Positions 42,890-54,826 of a stretch of 64,000 nt of DNA are shown one piece after another. A model generated the notes under the pieces. The model made no database searches and had not been told where the DNA came from. It was given only the letters and a program-made list of their open reading frames with translations. Source of the DNA: Ascaphus truei (taxonomy: Eukaryota; Chordata; Amphibia; Anura; Ascaphidae); the NCBI GenBank assembly GCA_036426205.1, contig CM071570.1, forward strand, positions 53,403,087-53,467,086, in the 5' to 3' direction. A program made the position numbers and the translations under genes. How positions within the stretch are numbered: position 1 is the stretch's first letter; each line of letters starts with the position of its first letter.

Positions 42890-43330
42890 TACAATGTAAA
42901 AGGGAGGACAATATCATTTTATGACAAAAGGGTTCGCACAGGGAGCAACTGCAGGGCTGGAGTTCATTGACTGGGGCAGAATAGCAGGCAGATAGGGATG
43001 GTCAGGAATGAAGCAGAGTTCAGAGTTGGTGGCAGGCAAAGGATAGTCAGGAAGAATGCAGAGTTCGGGGCTTGTGGCAGGCAAAGAAGTGTGGTCCGTA
43101 AACAGACAGAGGTCAGGGCTGGAGTGAGGTATGCATAGTAAGGTTCAAGCAGGGGTCTGGAACAGAGCAAAAGCAAACACTAGCATATGAAGTGGCAGTG
43201 AGCTTGAGTACTGGGAAGGACCACAATAAATAGGCAACTGGGAGCAGGAAGGGGAGGTCTTATATAGGGCTGGCTAAGGAAGCAGGTGCAAGCAATCAAG
43301 AAACTTGTAGAGTTCACTATAGAAACCAGG
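42890..43330 (-). mobile_element. LTR-like sequence, minus strand
   Basis: On the minus strand it has a TATA-like CCCTATATAAGACC (plus 43258-43271). It shares GGGAGCAGGAAGGGGAGG, TCAGGAATGAAGCAGAG and related strings with the LTR-like sequence at 60844-61284. Ends are not defined. Confidence 0.45.
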
Positions 43331-43341
43331 CAGCAGGCAAC

Positions 43342-44255
43342 AATATGAATTGAATGTAGACATGGGAAATTCAGTTATTTGTAGCTGTATTTATATATTT
43401 GAAGGGAAGATCTTATGGATTTAATCTATCAAATGGAGATAAAAATGTGCAATGGTTTTCTGAAAGTCCGTTCCTTTATCACACTGACTTTATTACTGGT
43501 GATGGGCCATTTTTTTAAATTGTTTAATGAGAAAAGATACTTTGAGAGATACATCATATTTTTCAATACGCACACTCCTGGGAAACAGCAGGGAGTTAAA
43601 GTGATTTGTCGAAAATCCATTGTTCTTTGTTTTCTAACACCTGATGAGAATAGGCAACAGGGCAGAGATTCCTAAGATTTTTAGGAAGTCTTGCTGTCAA
43701 TTTTGTCACAAAGACCACATTCTACAGCATTCTCCATTTGTATGAAGTGGCCATCATATCCCAAAGTACTGTTAGTTAATGCTTCTTTGCTTCAAACAAC
43801 TTATACTGTAGATAAGATTTTTTAGTACATTTATCAGATCTAAAAGACAGTAAGTTAGGACTTTATTCTTGTAACTGCCACCTGTAGCAAGGTCACAGTG
43901 GGGTTTACTAGTTTCTATGACAGCCTTAAAAACATAGATTTGAAGGCTCAGTTCTTGCTTTGCCCACCTACACTCTGTGATTTTCGACAAATCACTTGAA
44001 CTCCCTGCTGTTTCCCAGGAGTGTGCGTATTGAAAAATATGATGTATCTCTCAAAGTATCTTTTCTCATAAAGCAATTTAAAAAAATGGCCCATCACCAG
44101 TGATAAAGTCAGTGTGATAAAGAAACAGACTTTCAGAAAACCATTGCACATTTTTATCTCCATTTGATAGATTAAATCCATAAGATCTTCCCTTCAAATA
44201 TATAAATACAGCTACAAATAACTGAATTTCCCTTGTCTACATTCAATTCATATTC
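43342..44255. mobile_element. Foldback element with ~278-bp arms
   Basis: Left arm about 43342-43620, right arm about 43977-44255, spacer 356 bp. Shared phrases include ATGAATTGAATGTAGAC, GAAGATCTTATGGATTTAAT and GGAAACAGCAGGGAGTT. Because the arms are near-identical, both encode the same apparent peptide (MDLIYQMEIKMCNGFLKV). This has no recognisable domain and is probably not real. No hammerhead motif was seen. Confidence 0.75.
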
Positions 44256-44345
44256 CTCTTAAAACTAGTTTATATTTTATGAATGTTTGATATTGTGATA
44301 TTAATTGCAGTACATTACAAAACAATCTCCATACAAGCAATATAA

Positions 44346-44500
44346 ATACTAGAGATGGGAGAACCAGTCCAAATCAGTTTCACGGAATTTTTCTGACTGT
44401 TTAGACCAAATCTGTCCACCCAACCAAAATTAATCTAAGCCGTCATTGAATAGAGAGAGATGGGGAAAAGGAGCACACCCGAGGTACCCGGCTAAAGATA
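44346..44500. repeat. MITE-like repeat, copy 2
   Basis: Begins ACTAGAGATGGGAGAACCAG, related to the repeat at 29768-29945. The right boundary is unclear. Confidence 0.35.
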
Positions 44501-44621
44501 TGCTGCTAATGGCTACCAAAAGTATATTTAAATGAGTCCCATCCCACACTTCGTAAAAGCATTTCCTTACCAACTACAGTATATAGTCGATAAGAATAAA
44601 GCCCCAACCTAATGACTGGAA

Positions 44622-44711
44622 TGGTGTCAGACCCAAAAGGACTAAAACCCACAACCACTGCTGTCCTGAAGAACAGATTTATTGTGGCTTCAACTTCTGA
44701 CCCTGACACCA
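44622..44711. repeat. Short inverted-terminus element
   Basis: TGGTGTCAG at 44622-44630 and CTGACACCA at 44703-44711 bound 90 bp that include AACAGATTTATTGTGG, an LTR polyadenylation-like string on the minus strand. It may be a deleted LTR. Confidence 0.35.
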
Positions 44712-46919
44712 TACTCCATTTCTCATAAGGTGCCTATGAGGGATGCCCTAGAGAGGTTATGACAGGAGACTTGCACTGTGAAAATAAATGTAGACTTTTT
44801 GTTGCCAAAATTCATTTGAAAAAAAAAAGTATTTTTCTTAGCCAAAGTGCAACAGAATAACATAGAGCTTTTCTTAGTCAAAGTTGCAAAAATACAAAGT
44901 CCAGCAGTACCAAGATCAGCATAGTACATCACAGCAAGGTCCTCCAGGGCAAGTTTATCAGAATGCACAGTGACTGTCTGCAGGTCAGAAACATCAGCAT
45001 TAAACTGCAGACTGCCTGTTTTTAAAGGGATCTGTCCAGGTAGCTCATAATGAAAAGTTGATCCTCAAACAAAAAATGATTATCCTTTTATGTTAATGCT
45101 AAATAAATCCCAAATTAACATATGCTCCTTTGGTGTGAGCAGCTCATGGTCGCTGAGAGATTGATTAATAAACAGAAAGTTCCAAGCAGAAAGGGACAAA
45201 GAAATCCATATATAGGTGTACACTAAATCATAATAGTAGAAGGGTCTTAATAGCCTCAAAAACATCTGTGTATATAATAAAAATAATTGTAATTCACCCA
45301 GTGTTCCTTCATGCTGGTTTGTTTAATAGTATTAGCAGTGCAGTGCAGTACAGTGAGGGTGGGGGCAAGGACAAGACCAAACATAAAATACATACAAAGT
45401 AAAACATAATGAAACATTAGGAAATTATGTTTCTGCTTGCAATCTAAAAATAATGGGAGAGTATATACGGCCCCTCAGCGAGTCAGCATAATATAAACCG
45501 TGACCTTGTAAGGAGGTTGTGGAGAGAAGTTTTTGTGAGATTTTGGGTGGTTAGGCATGTCAGGTGAGAAGGAGGAGACACAATTCATGGCTACATTAGA
45601 GAGGGGTATATGGAAAAGTTAGACATTGAAATAGCGTGCAAATGTGAGATACCAGTCACTGTTTAAAGCCCCAGAGTCAAATATTTGCTCGTGTAAAAAG
45701 CAAAGAGTAGGGAAAGGTAGCGAACAGCAGAAAATGACTTGCCGGGTGTATTACTGTAGGTGAGAGAGGCAGGATTGAGATGCAGCTGAGGAAGACATCA
45801 GTTCAAACACACACAGGGCAATACATTTTTTGGCTAGATGGCTGACAATGTCTAGCAGTCATTACTGGGCCTTTAACTCTGTATGCAGGTTGGCTGGTTG
45901 TGCACTGAATAGTTGCAGATCTTAGAGGGCTACAACACTAGGCAGGTCCATAGTGTATTAGGAGAGAGATGCTAGACTAGGCTCAAAGGTGCCTGGCAGA
46001 GCACCGCTTAGTAATATGCATTGTATTATCTGTAACCATCTCAAACTTTTTGTTGTTAGGGGCTTACTCTATATCAGCTTAAATTGCCCATTAAAAAGTA
46101 TGTGGCTGTTCATCCGAAAAAGCCCAGATCGGTCTATTCAGTTGATATAGAATAAGTCTCTTAGACTGGTACTGGATCTGCTTTGTTAAATATCTTTTAT
46201 AAAGCTGACTGGTTTCTTGCAGTTACTAAAGTCACATTTTAAATGGATGCAAGCAAATTCTTGCTGGATCACTGCAGCATCAAAATTCTGTGACAAAAAA
46301 TAGAACACATAAAAAAACTGTATAAAAAGAAGTTATTTTAGAAAATTGTAGCATAGTAATAATTGTATTGTCTTTAAATGCTGTAAACCTTTATCCATTT
46401 TATGCAGTTTTCCTTCAGATCTTGTATGGGTAGCATTATCATTCCAAAGAAAGTAGCTCAACCTCATTAATCATCTGGTGAACAGATGTTTCATATGAAA
46501 AGGAGACAACACACCAATCAATTACCATAGTATCACATAAGTATCAAAATCCTATTAAAAAAAAGTGACATAATAATAGTTTTACATAGCAAATATATGA
46601 GATGATATGTACTGTATGTATTGTTGGCATATAGGCACTTATTTACTATGGTGAGAAGTGTAACACATTCAGCAGCCACTCAAAACATTTTTTTATTTTT
46701 TGGCCAAACTTTAATATCACATCACGAGGCTTTGTCAGGCAGCGAGCATGCTGGGAGATGTAGTCTTTGGGTTTCAAAAGCCATAGGGGAAAGGACAGGC
46801 AACAAGAGCCCTATTTAAACAAAACACACAGACTCGCCCGAAGCTGATGAAGCAGGGAGAACTGCAGATGCCGGTTAAGTACTCACGGAACCCCTGATCG
46901 CGGCAGCCATTTTTTAAAA
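44712..46919. other. Long spacer, nothing recognised
   Basis: 2.2 kb of mostly AT-rich DNA. A phrase near 46735-46775 (GAGCATGCTGGGAGATGTAG) looks like a common vertebrate repeat, but I could not define an element. No coding. Confidence 0.3.
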
Positions 46920-47001
46920 ATAATTTTTTATGCGATCCCGCTTATAACGCGGTCTCATTATGTGGACCCCGAGTACCGCTTATAACGGAGTTCAGCTGTA
47001 T
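46920..47001 (-). mobile_element. MITE-like repeat, copy 2 of 2
   Basis: The inverted counterpart of 145-225. It contains CGCTTATAACGCGGTCTCAT and GACCCCGAGTACCGC followed by TTATAACGGAGTTCAGCTGT. Confidence 0.5.
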
Positions 47002-48459
47002 CAGCAAAAGCATCCTAAACTCAGGATTTAATTCTAAGAGGCCGGGTAGACATGGTGTACTGACTAATGAAGCTATGAAGTGAACATCACAAGATGCAAC
47101 ATACAGTGCACCCTGGGTAGGATAAATATCCCCAAATATTATTCTTCGTGACTGTGAATTGTCTTGGGCTGCATTTGCTTCTTTACTTCTTTCATACGCA
47201 GAGTTTTTTTGGGTTGCATGCTTGCATGTGTACACTATTGAGGTTTTCTGTTCTGCACATGCTCTTCTTATCATGCCTGAATAGAGTACAAACAAAAGCA
47301 ACACATGTGCAAAGATGGTAACAGTACCAGTGTGTTTAAAGTGTTTGGAAATGCACACTCTTGCTGTACGGAGAAGTTTGGTGTCCCGATACAACTGTAC
47401 AGATCTTACAGCATACAGTTGATGATGCCATTAACGAATTATACACATGCGCACTAAAGTTTCCTCCCTCGTCACCTGTTGACAATGATGTACTGTACAG
47501 ACACACTTGCTATACACACATCCACAACACAATATATTATACGACATACGTTAACGTGGTAGAAAAAAGCAGAGCATGCCATGCTCCTCTTGCTTTAGTA
47601 CGACCGGTGCAATAATGCCTGCTTCATCTGTGTATTAGGTAAACATAAATAAATTGTACTGTATTATTTTGTTTTTGCTTTTTCTTTTATAGCTTTAAAC
47701 ATATTCTTGTTTCACAATGATTACATTTCAAATGTAAACATTTTTTCTATCTATTGGGAATTGTTTATCATAGAAGACAGAGTAAAAACACATTTATTAG
47801 CAATATATTTATGTAGATAACACATTTTGACAGTCTATTTCTTTAGATATTTCTGGCTGATTAATAAGTTTTCTTTACAGGTGTTGCAAGTAATCAGATG
47901 TATTGTTAAGGTCCCAAAGATAAACACATATTCCTGCAGGAAGCTGTTCCTTTAGACATGGAACCACTTAAGGGAGATAGTAAAGTAAATTGGTTTTGAG
48001 GCTGGTTTCATAGCACTGTCCATATTTATACTCAATCTGAGATTACAATTTTGTTCTATCCCTCTTCAACATGCAGAATGTCTCAAGGTGTTTCAGAAAA
48101 GCACTCCAAAGGTGGAACTAACAAGGTTGTGAACCTGTAATTGTAACACAATACATGGTTTATTTAAATGATTTTACACCCACAGTGTTAATTTCATCAA
48201 ACAATGAGTCATTTTTTCATCTTTTTTTTTGTGCCAAGAATGCTCACATTCCCTGAAAAAGAATGTGACATAAAAATAGGGCTAAGATCATTTTGTTTCT
48301 GGTTCATAATATCTTAATTAAAACAAATATAAGTTGTTAGAAATACTTTATGACATCCGAATATAACCATAATGTTTGAATGCTTTAATCAAGAATTTCC
48401 ACAGATTATGTTAACAGAGTTTACATAAATACATAATATTAAAGAATGGGACAGTGAAT
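47002..48459. other. Spacer, apparently single copy
   Basis: No repeats shared with the rest of the window and no coding recognised. A 150-codon minus frame at 46942-47394 partly overlaps the MITE and matches no family I know. Confidence 0.3.
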
Positions 48460-48797
48460 TAAAGCTGCAGTTCAGTCAATATCCTGCATGTGTGTTTTTT
48501 TTAATAAATCATTTCTGTAGTAAGAAAAAATACTTTTAGCATTTTCTGTTTAAAAAACAACAACTTTGAAAGACCAATTTTCTTGTATTCTATTTTAACA
48601 AGCATGCTTGTTCCTATAGCAACGATTTACATTCCCCATATTTAAAGATGTCGCCAAACTTTGCCGATCAATAGACGGAGAATGAATTGACCGGCAGCTA
48701 TGCAGTTCTTTAGGTAATTAGAGATTGCCCACATGAAACAATTGAAGTAAAAAAATAAATTAAATAAAAAAAAAAAAAGACTGAACTGTAGCTTTAA
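48460..48797. mobile_element. TTAA-flanked MITE, copy 2
   Basis: Ends TTAAAGCTGCAGTTCAG and CTGAACTGTAGCTTTAA form inverted termini bounded by TTAA. The interior resembles copy 1 at 4444-4897 (TTAATAAATCATTTCTGTAG, CTTGTATTCT). Non-coding. Confidence 0.7.
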
Positions 48798-49721
48798 TAC
48801 TGTGGAGGATTTCACATAAATAAGTAACCAGGCATAATGTCTAGTGTGCAATTTTTTAATCTCACTGTGACAGATGAGCTATATATTTTTTATTATTATC
48901 AAAGAGATTTTGAAGGCTGCCTTGCTTACATGAGCTAAAAAATAGAGAGAATTTTAATGGTCTGTTCTCTGCCACCTACTTTCTCTGCAGGATTCTTAAT
49001 GCGTGAGCTTGTTCACCTGGCATCCTGCTGAGGTAGTTTATTCAGTTTGTCACCACAAAAATCAAATACTTCTGGATGCTAATGGCTAACAAATCCATTT
49101 TTTTTGTGATATACCAATTTATTCCTAACATTTATGTATTTCTTTTACTTTTACCACTTTTAATATTTATATATCTTTAACTTCTGCTTTTCAATCGATG
49201 CTGCTAAAACAAGCAAATACTGTAGTTACAGTATTTTTTTGTTCAGTGTTGTTGTTTTAATATTCATGCGAAAAAATTGATTTTTCTTTGTACTTTTAGT
49301 GAGGATCTCAACAAACAAAATAATGCAGTTCAGTTAAACAATGTCACAAAGATCTCTATTTTTACATGGGAATTATTTTTTTTAAATGAATGTACTTTTG
49401 AAATGTATGTTTTGACTCCTTTTTACTTTATTGAACTCGGCCAAAGAAACATGTACAGTATTTCTTAGCGATCAAAAACAGTTCTTCAAGATACAGGAAA
49501 AAAACGGCATTCCAGAGAACGTAGTGGAAAAATTACCAATAGATTTAATGAGGATTAAACGTCTTTTCGGTCATCAACTTAGACCTGTGCCTAGATACTA
49601 AAATCAGTGAAGGAGTACAACTTAAATACTGTATACTTGAATGTAGATATATTCACGTGAAACGAGCGTTAAAGCGTACTTAATGGCACCAAAATGTAAA
49701 AATGTAGTTGATAAGCAGCAA
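48798..49721. other. AT-rich spacer
   Basis: Near 49555-49605 there is a Penelope-style phrase (minus strand GTTGATGACCGAAAAGACG) without a stem II. Otherwise unrecognised. Confidence 0.3.
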
Positions 49722-50111
49722 TATATACAACAAAAAACAAAGAAGCCCAAAGCTACATCCAATATGACAAAAATACAGTGAAATACCTATATATCTCTTG
49801 AAAAAAGGTCATTTAGTTAAACCCTTTGGCCAAAGCATTATAAGCCTGCTAGCTACATCAAGGCATGACCATTAGCAGGTCCTAACACTAACTAATTACA
49901 ATTCTTAGTTACCTCTATAATTAGAGGAAGAATGATCACATTGGATCTGTCACTACCAGCTGCGTGCAAGACCTGCTCACATGGAAAGTGGGGAGGGGCG
50001 AGCTTAAACACTGGGAAGGAGGGCCACTGACCTCCAAAACAGCTGAGACCAGCTGGACAAAGTTAATAAACACACAGATACCCAACAAGTTCTAAGGAAC
50101 CCCAAAAATTA

Positions 50112-50161
<50 letters not shown>

Positions 50162-50664
50162 GTGTGTGTGTGTCAATTGGAGTGCTAGTGGACGTGGCTA
50201 ACTATATACAACAATAAACAACGAAGCCCAATGCGATCATTCTTCCCCATTTTTGGAATATATCTCTGCACATTCTGAGAATTAGTGGGGGCTGAATTCT
50301 GCCTGGAGCGACTGCACAAACACCAAACTTGCACGCAGCTCACATACTCCATACACTCAAAATGTTAGAACAGATAAAATGGCTGCTATGGTTCTTGTGC
50401 CTGACATGATCCTTGTGACTTCACACATGCCCCTGGTTGACCCCCCACCTTCCTCACATCCTCACATCCAATCTTCACAAAAAGGTAAATACGAATTTTA
50501 ATCAGTTAATGTTAGGTCATGCGTTGATGTGGCTAGCAGGTTTATAACGCTTTGGCCAAAGGGTTTAACTAAATGACCCCTTTTCAAGAGATATTTAGGT
50601 ATTTAAATGTGTATTTTTGTCATATTGGATGTAACTTTGGGCTTCTTGTTTTTTGTTGTATATA
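49722..50664. mobile_element. Foldback element with ~150-bp arms
   Basis: Left arm about 49722-49868, right arm about 50510-50664. Both contain TTTGGCCAAAG, the complementary pair GAAGCCCAAAG/CTTTGGGCTTC, and AACCCTTTGGCC or its complement. A further partial copy (TATATACAACAATAAACAAC) starts at 50203. The loop includes a TA/TG microsatellite at 50118-50173. No coding. Confidence 0.6.
50118..50173. repeat. TA then TG microsatellite
   Basis: Simple (TA)n followed by (TG)n. A second TA tract lies at 50758-50786. Confidence 0.9.
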
Positions 50665-50753
50665 GTTAGCCACACCCACTAGAACTCCAATTGACACACA
50701 CACACATATATATAATTTAGGTGGCGCCATATCTCTTCCCTTTCCTTCTTCTT

Positions 50754-50789
<36 letters not shown>

Positions 50790-50792
<3 letters not shown>

Positions 50793-51800
50793 GTATTACA
50801 ACAAGAAAAGCATCCTTATGAAGAAGCACACGGGCATACCATGGAAGTGATAACAATACAAATTTATTACTGTGGGTTATAAACAAGGGGAGAACATTAA
50901 AAGAGGAGGGGGACTCACATCTACCAAACATGTGTTCCTAGAGGCAAAGGTACATAATTGAGGCAAGTTAAACACCAAAAGTATTCAACAACACAAGCAG
51001 CTCTAAATCAAGCATGCGTATATATCATTACACAAACTGCAGATTTGTGTACATACCCTAAGGAGATAGCTATTGTTGAAAAATAGTAGCTGCAAAAAAT
51101 GGAGGCAGTAATTGCCCAAGTATTAAAGATGTAAATACATCACCATTCAAAGCATAGGTGTCAAAGGCCAAAAGGAAAATAGCCAAAGCCTCCTGTCATG
51201 GAAAGAGGTAGGGGTCCCACTCCACAGACTCCCACTCCAACGCGTTTCGACTAAAACGGTCTTCTTCTGGGAGTGGTGAGAGGAGAAATGAGCTAGTATA
51301 TAGGAGAAAAGATAACAGCAAATGCGCGCCAAACACATTCAAATTACAAACAGCTGTGACAGAGGGAGGATTACCTAAAGCATAATCGCGTTCTAGGGGT
51401 CTGTGGTAGTGTTACTAAACTTCTCATAGGTCTACCTAGGTCAGGTGGTAATGTCTGTGTCATCCCGTATGCAAAACAAAAATTGACACGCATTACGTCA
51501 TCACGTATTGCCCGTCACTAAGTACTGTGGTAATAGCAACCAGGAGAGCATAAACAAAGCGGCTACACGTCAGAGGGAAGTGAGGGAAGGGCCGCAATCA
51601 AATGTCACTGGATGCGTGATCCCGTATGTAGATCGGGGAGTGGCGCGTATGACGTCATCACGCTATTGCGTGTCATAACGTGCGGTAGTCATGGCTACTA
51701 CAGGGACAATGCCGAAGCGGCCATAGACCAAGGAGAGTTAAAAGAAAGCCGCAATTGCACTGATATTCTAATTAAAAGACTGCTGAGACACGTATAGATA
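50790..51800 (-). mobile_element. Penelope-like terminal segment with duplicated block
   Basis: Holds the hammerhead-type motif at 51232-51276. Further along are two imperfect tandem copies of a ~160-bp block (about 51480-51640 and 51641-51800), sharing TGACGTCATCACG-like, GCGGC and AAGCCGCAAT phrases. It could be the terminal repeat of the element whose protein remnant lies at 52150-52530, although the ribozyme strand is opposite to that coding strand. Confidence 0.5.
51232..51276 (-). ncRNA. Hammerhead-type motif with 7-bp stem I
   Basis: On the minus strand: CCACTCC, core CAGAAGA plus extra A, stem II GAC-CGTTTTA-GTC, GAAA, CGCG, U-U, then GGAGTGG. The outer strands pair perfectly over 7 bp. 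One core base is changed (CAGAAGA for CUGAAGA), which would be expected to weaken or abolish cleavage. Confidence 0.55.
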
Positions 51801-52149
51801 CACAGTCTAAGAAAGTCAGCTTAACCAAGCATGAAAAAAAGGCTTATTACATGCAAGAAATATCCGTAATCTTCACACTGTACACATGGTAGTGTGTTAA
51901 TATCATGGTGACCACAAAATTGTAGGCAAAACACAAGCCTAAGGGAAACCACATAGTGATCAATGACAGTAGCATATTATAGTGGTATATTATTATTGCA
52001 TAGGTTAATAAATTGTAAAAGGCACGAGAATAACAATGACTGCAAATACTTAAAGAGAAAAAATTTGAGGTAATTAAATACCTCAACCTTTTTTGTCGGA
52101 AGCTGCTGCTTTTGAAACATTTTTCAAAACCTCAAGATCCTGATCCAGA
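51801..52149. other. Spacer before Penelope relic
   Basis: No feature recognised. Confidence 0.3.
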
Positions 52150-52530
52150 TCCTTTATCTTCTGCTACGTGGGACAAAGAAGAACAACAGACTCAAGAGAA
52201 ATTGTTCATCTACAGCAATTTTTGAACATAGAGCCACGAAACTTAAAACTAGGTTTTCCAAACGCGGCTACAGCAAAACACAAATTAACAAAGGCTATAA
52301 CAACTGCCTTAATGTGGCCCGCGAGAGTCTATTGCGACCCAAACCTAAGTACAGAGGCAGAAAACAAATTAGATTTGTAAGTACTTTTAACCAACAGTGG
52401 CCTGACCTGAGGGGTATCTTGCAGAAACATTGGGTTGATTGAAGGTTTTTTCTGGAAGTGGGGCACAAAAGTCATCAATGAACAGAATTTTTTTATCTCA
52501 AAGTTTAAAAGAAAACCAAAGATGGTGAGA
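52150..52530 (+). pseudogene. Penelope-like element protein fragment
   Basis: One plus-strand frame reads RATKLKTRFSKRGYSKTQIN, then NVARESLLRPKPK, then IRFVSTFNQQWPDLRGILQKHW before a stop at about 52438. This order (a KRGYS segment, a RESLL segment, an FVSTFN...IL.KHW segment) resembles the region between the reverse transcriptase and the GIY-YIG endonuclease of Penelope-like elements. Neither the RT core nor GIY-YIG survives. No ATG start is credible. It is a relic supporting Penelope-like ancestry of the hammerhead elements nearby. Confidence 0.55.
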
Positions 52531-52910
52531 GAAATGAAAGAACCCCTCAAAAGGAAATTATGACATCGATATGATTGTAGAGTATAATGAGAACAAAATG
52601 AATTTATTAATAACAATATAAAAGACATTTTACATATATTCTACAATTAGTGATTAAAAACTGGGGGAAAATAACAGGGAAAAAAAAGTGGGGGGGGGGG
52701 GGGGGGGCTGGAGATAGGGATAAAAGAGGTGAAGGGGAAACGAGGGAAGAACCAAGGGGAAAAGAATGGGAGACACACTTTGGGCTGAAAAGGACACTGA
52801 TGGGAAAAAAGAACAGAAGTGGGGAAGATGGGTAAGGTGGAAATTGGCTCAAAATAGCTGACAAAAAAATAGTACAAATTGCAAGGGACTATTTGGTTTG
52901 GATTCATTTT
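52531..52910. other. Spacer with G-rich run
   Basis: A run of 17 G at 52691-52707, then purine-rich sequence. No coding recognised. Confidence 0.35.
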
Positions 52911-52913
52911 TAC

Positions 52914-52977
<64 letters not shown>
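52911..52977. repeat. ATCT tetranucleotide microsatellite
   Basis: About 16 uninterrupted copies of ATCT. Confidence 0.97.
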
Positions 52978-53451
52978 GTCACTTGTCCATTTATCCATTA
53001 TTGAAACTCTAAAAGGCCAACTAATCCAAATCAAATAGTTTGGTTCCCTCAGTGGAGGTTATGGGAATGGTGCTGTAGAAGTGGTATGACACCCCGAAAC
53101 TTTGCCCCCCACATCTTCCTGCACAGATATCCCTCCCAATTTGGGACTTTTTCTACCCCACCTTCACTTCATCAGTGATATCACCTCCCCTTCCCTCACC
53201 ACCCCTCCTCCCTTTCATGTTCTATACCTGCATCTCATTTACCACCTATTTTGTATTTGCATATGATTGTAGTACGTCTTTTTTGCATACATATTATTTC
53301 TAAGCTTTATTAGCCTTCTTGTTTTCATTTGGAGTGCTGGGAATATCTGGTGTGCCCTATAGATTACTTAGAAGAGATTAGGGGTCTCTTCATTGTTCCC
53401 GCGCACCCACAACGTAAATGTATCTGCATTATAGCTTTACGTACAGTAGTG
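52978..53451. other. Spacer
   Basis: No feature recognised. Confidence 0.3.
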
Positions 53452-54412
53452 CTTCCAGAGTGGTAGAAAGTATTCCTCCCCAGAACAGGTCTGTGCCTGC
53501 GACTCAGCCCCCGTGGAAGCCAGCAGCTGAAAGGTGGATATGGAGACTGCACGTTGCTGGAACTACGATTGTCTGTAGTGCACAATCAATCAGATGCGTT
53601 TCACAAAATGCTTCCTCAGTGATGTACTGTAGCTCAAAGGGTTTCACTGTGCTTTAAATAGTATTCGCAATGCAATAGGAATCAATCCAGCTGATTCCTC
53701 AAATGCACTCCATAATGGATAAATTGATGAAAATAAGAGGTTGTGAGTGCTATTACACACTCTACATTGATAAAATCATAATAAAATGCAATTCAAATTA
53801 ACATGGTCAGAGAAATAAAATCCAGAATGTTTCACATGCTGTAATAATCAATTCTAATGTGACTCATCAATTAGTCCAATGGGGAATATATTAACCAAGC
53901 AATAATTGTAAGGAATACATATTGGTTTTCCCCACCATCTGGAATGCCAAAACATAATTGTGATTATCTAATGCTATCATGACATCTCTAATAAGTAAAA
54001 GATATAAACGGATTCCTAATGGAAAATTGTGTTGATGGCATGAAACTAATTGGGGAAATGTTGAACAGCTAAACCTATAAGCTATGCTGTATTACTACAG
54101 TATATCTCCATATATCCATATTTTGTAAATGGAGATAAAATTAAGATAGCTTCCAAAATCATTGACAAATGAAGCCACTAATTGTGGTAAAAAACATATA
54201 TTAAAAAGGGAGGTAATTGGATATAACTGATAGTGATAGTGATCTCTTATTCACCGCTGTATATTGAATTTAGCAAATGTTCCACATTCTGGACCACCGT
54301 AGTTCCAGCAACGTGCAGTCTCCATATCTATCTTTCAGGTGCTGGCTTCCACTGGTACTGAGTCGCAGGCGCAGATCCGTTCTGGGGATGAACACTTTCT
54401 ACCACTTTGTCC
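53452..54412. mobile_element. Foldback element with hammerhead-type motif
   Basis: Inverted arms of about 130 bp at 53452-53582 and 54287-54412 share AGTGGTAGAAAGT, CGACTCAG, GGAAGCCAGCA and GGAGACTGCACGTTGCTGGA. Just inside the left arm is a minus-strand hammerhead-type motif. The 700-bp interior is AT-rich and non-coding. Confidence 0.65.
53589..53623 (-). ncRNA. Hammerhead-type motif, minus strand
   Basis: Stem I ATCA, CTGAGGA plus extra A, a weak 3-bp stem II (GCA with TGT), GAAA, CGC, then A-U-C followed by TGAT closing stem I over 4 bp. Confidence 0.45.
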
Positions 54413-54826
54413 CGGCTGTGCACGAGCCGAGAATGAAAGGGGAGAGTTAAAACCTCTGCGGAACCATTCGGAGGAGGATATCGGAGGATATCGCAAACAG
54501 TAGGTGGATAAGGAGACCTGGTGACAGGGACCTCGTGGCTCCAAGTACATATGGACTAAACGAGGATAAGATTGAACTGTCCTATGCTGGAAAGCTATTC
54601 ACAATGCTAATGTGAAAGAGCTGTTTGTGAGTGCAAGATTGTTTTTTTTACCAGTCATTTTTATTAAACTTTATTATGCCATGTTTTTCTTTTTCTCTTT
54701 TTACCAAGACACTGCTGTTAACTGAGAATCTGGAAGTGGAAATATATACATAGATCTGACACATAATCAACTTTATAACGTAAGTGTCTTACCGTTATTT
54801 AGTGAACATTTGGTCATTTAATACCT
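54413..54826. other. Spacer
   Basis: No feature recognised. Confidence 0.3.

Noticed and set aside
43415..44181. Duplicated gene encoding MDLIYQMEIKMCNGFLKV
   Set aside because: The two frames are the same inverted arm of a foldback element and have no domain.
49555..49605. Hammerhead motif on the minus strand (TTGATGACCGAAAAGACG)
   Set aside because: There is no stem II between the two core-like strings and no stem I.
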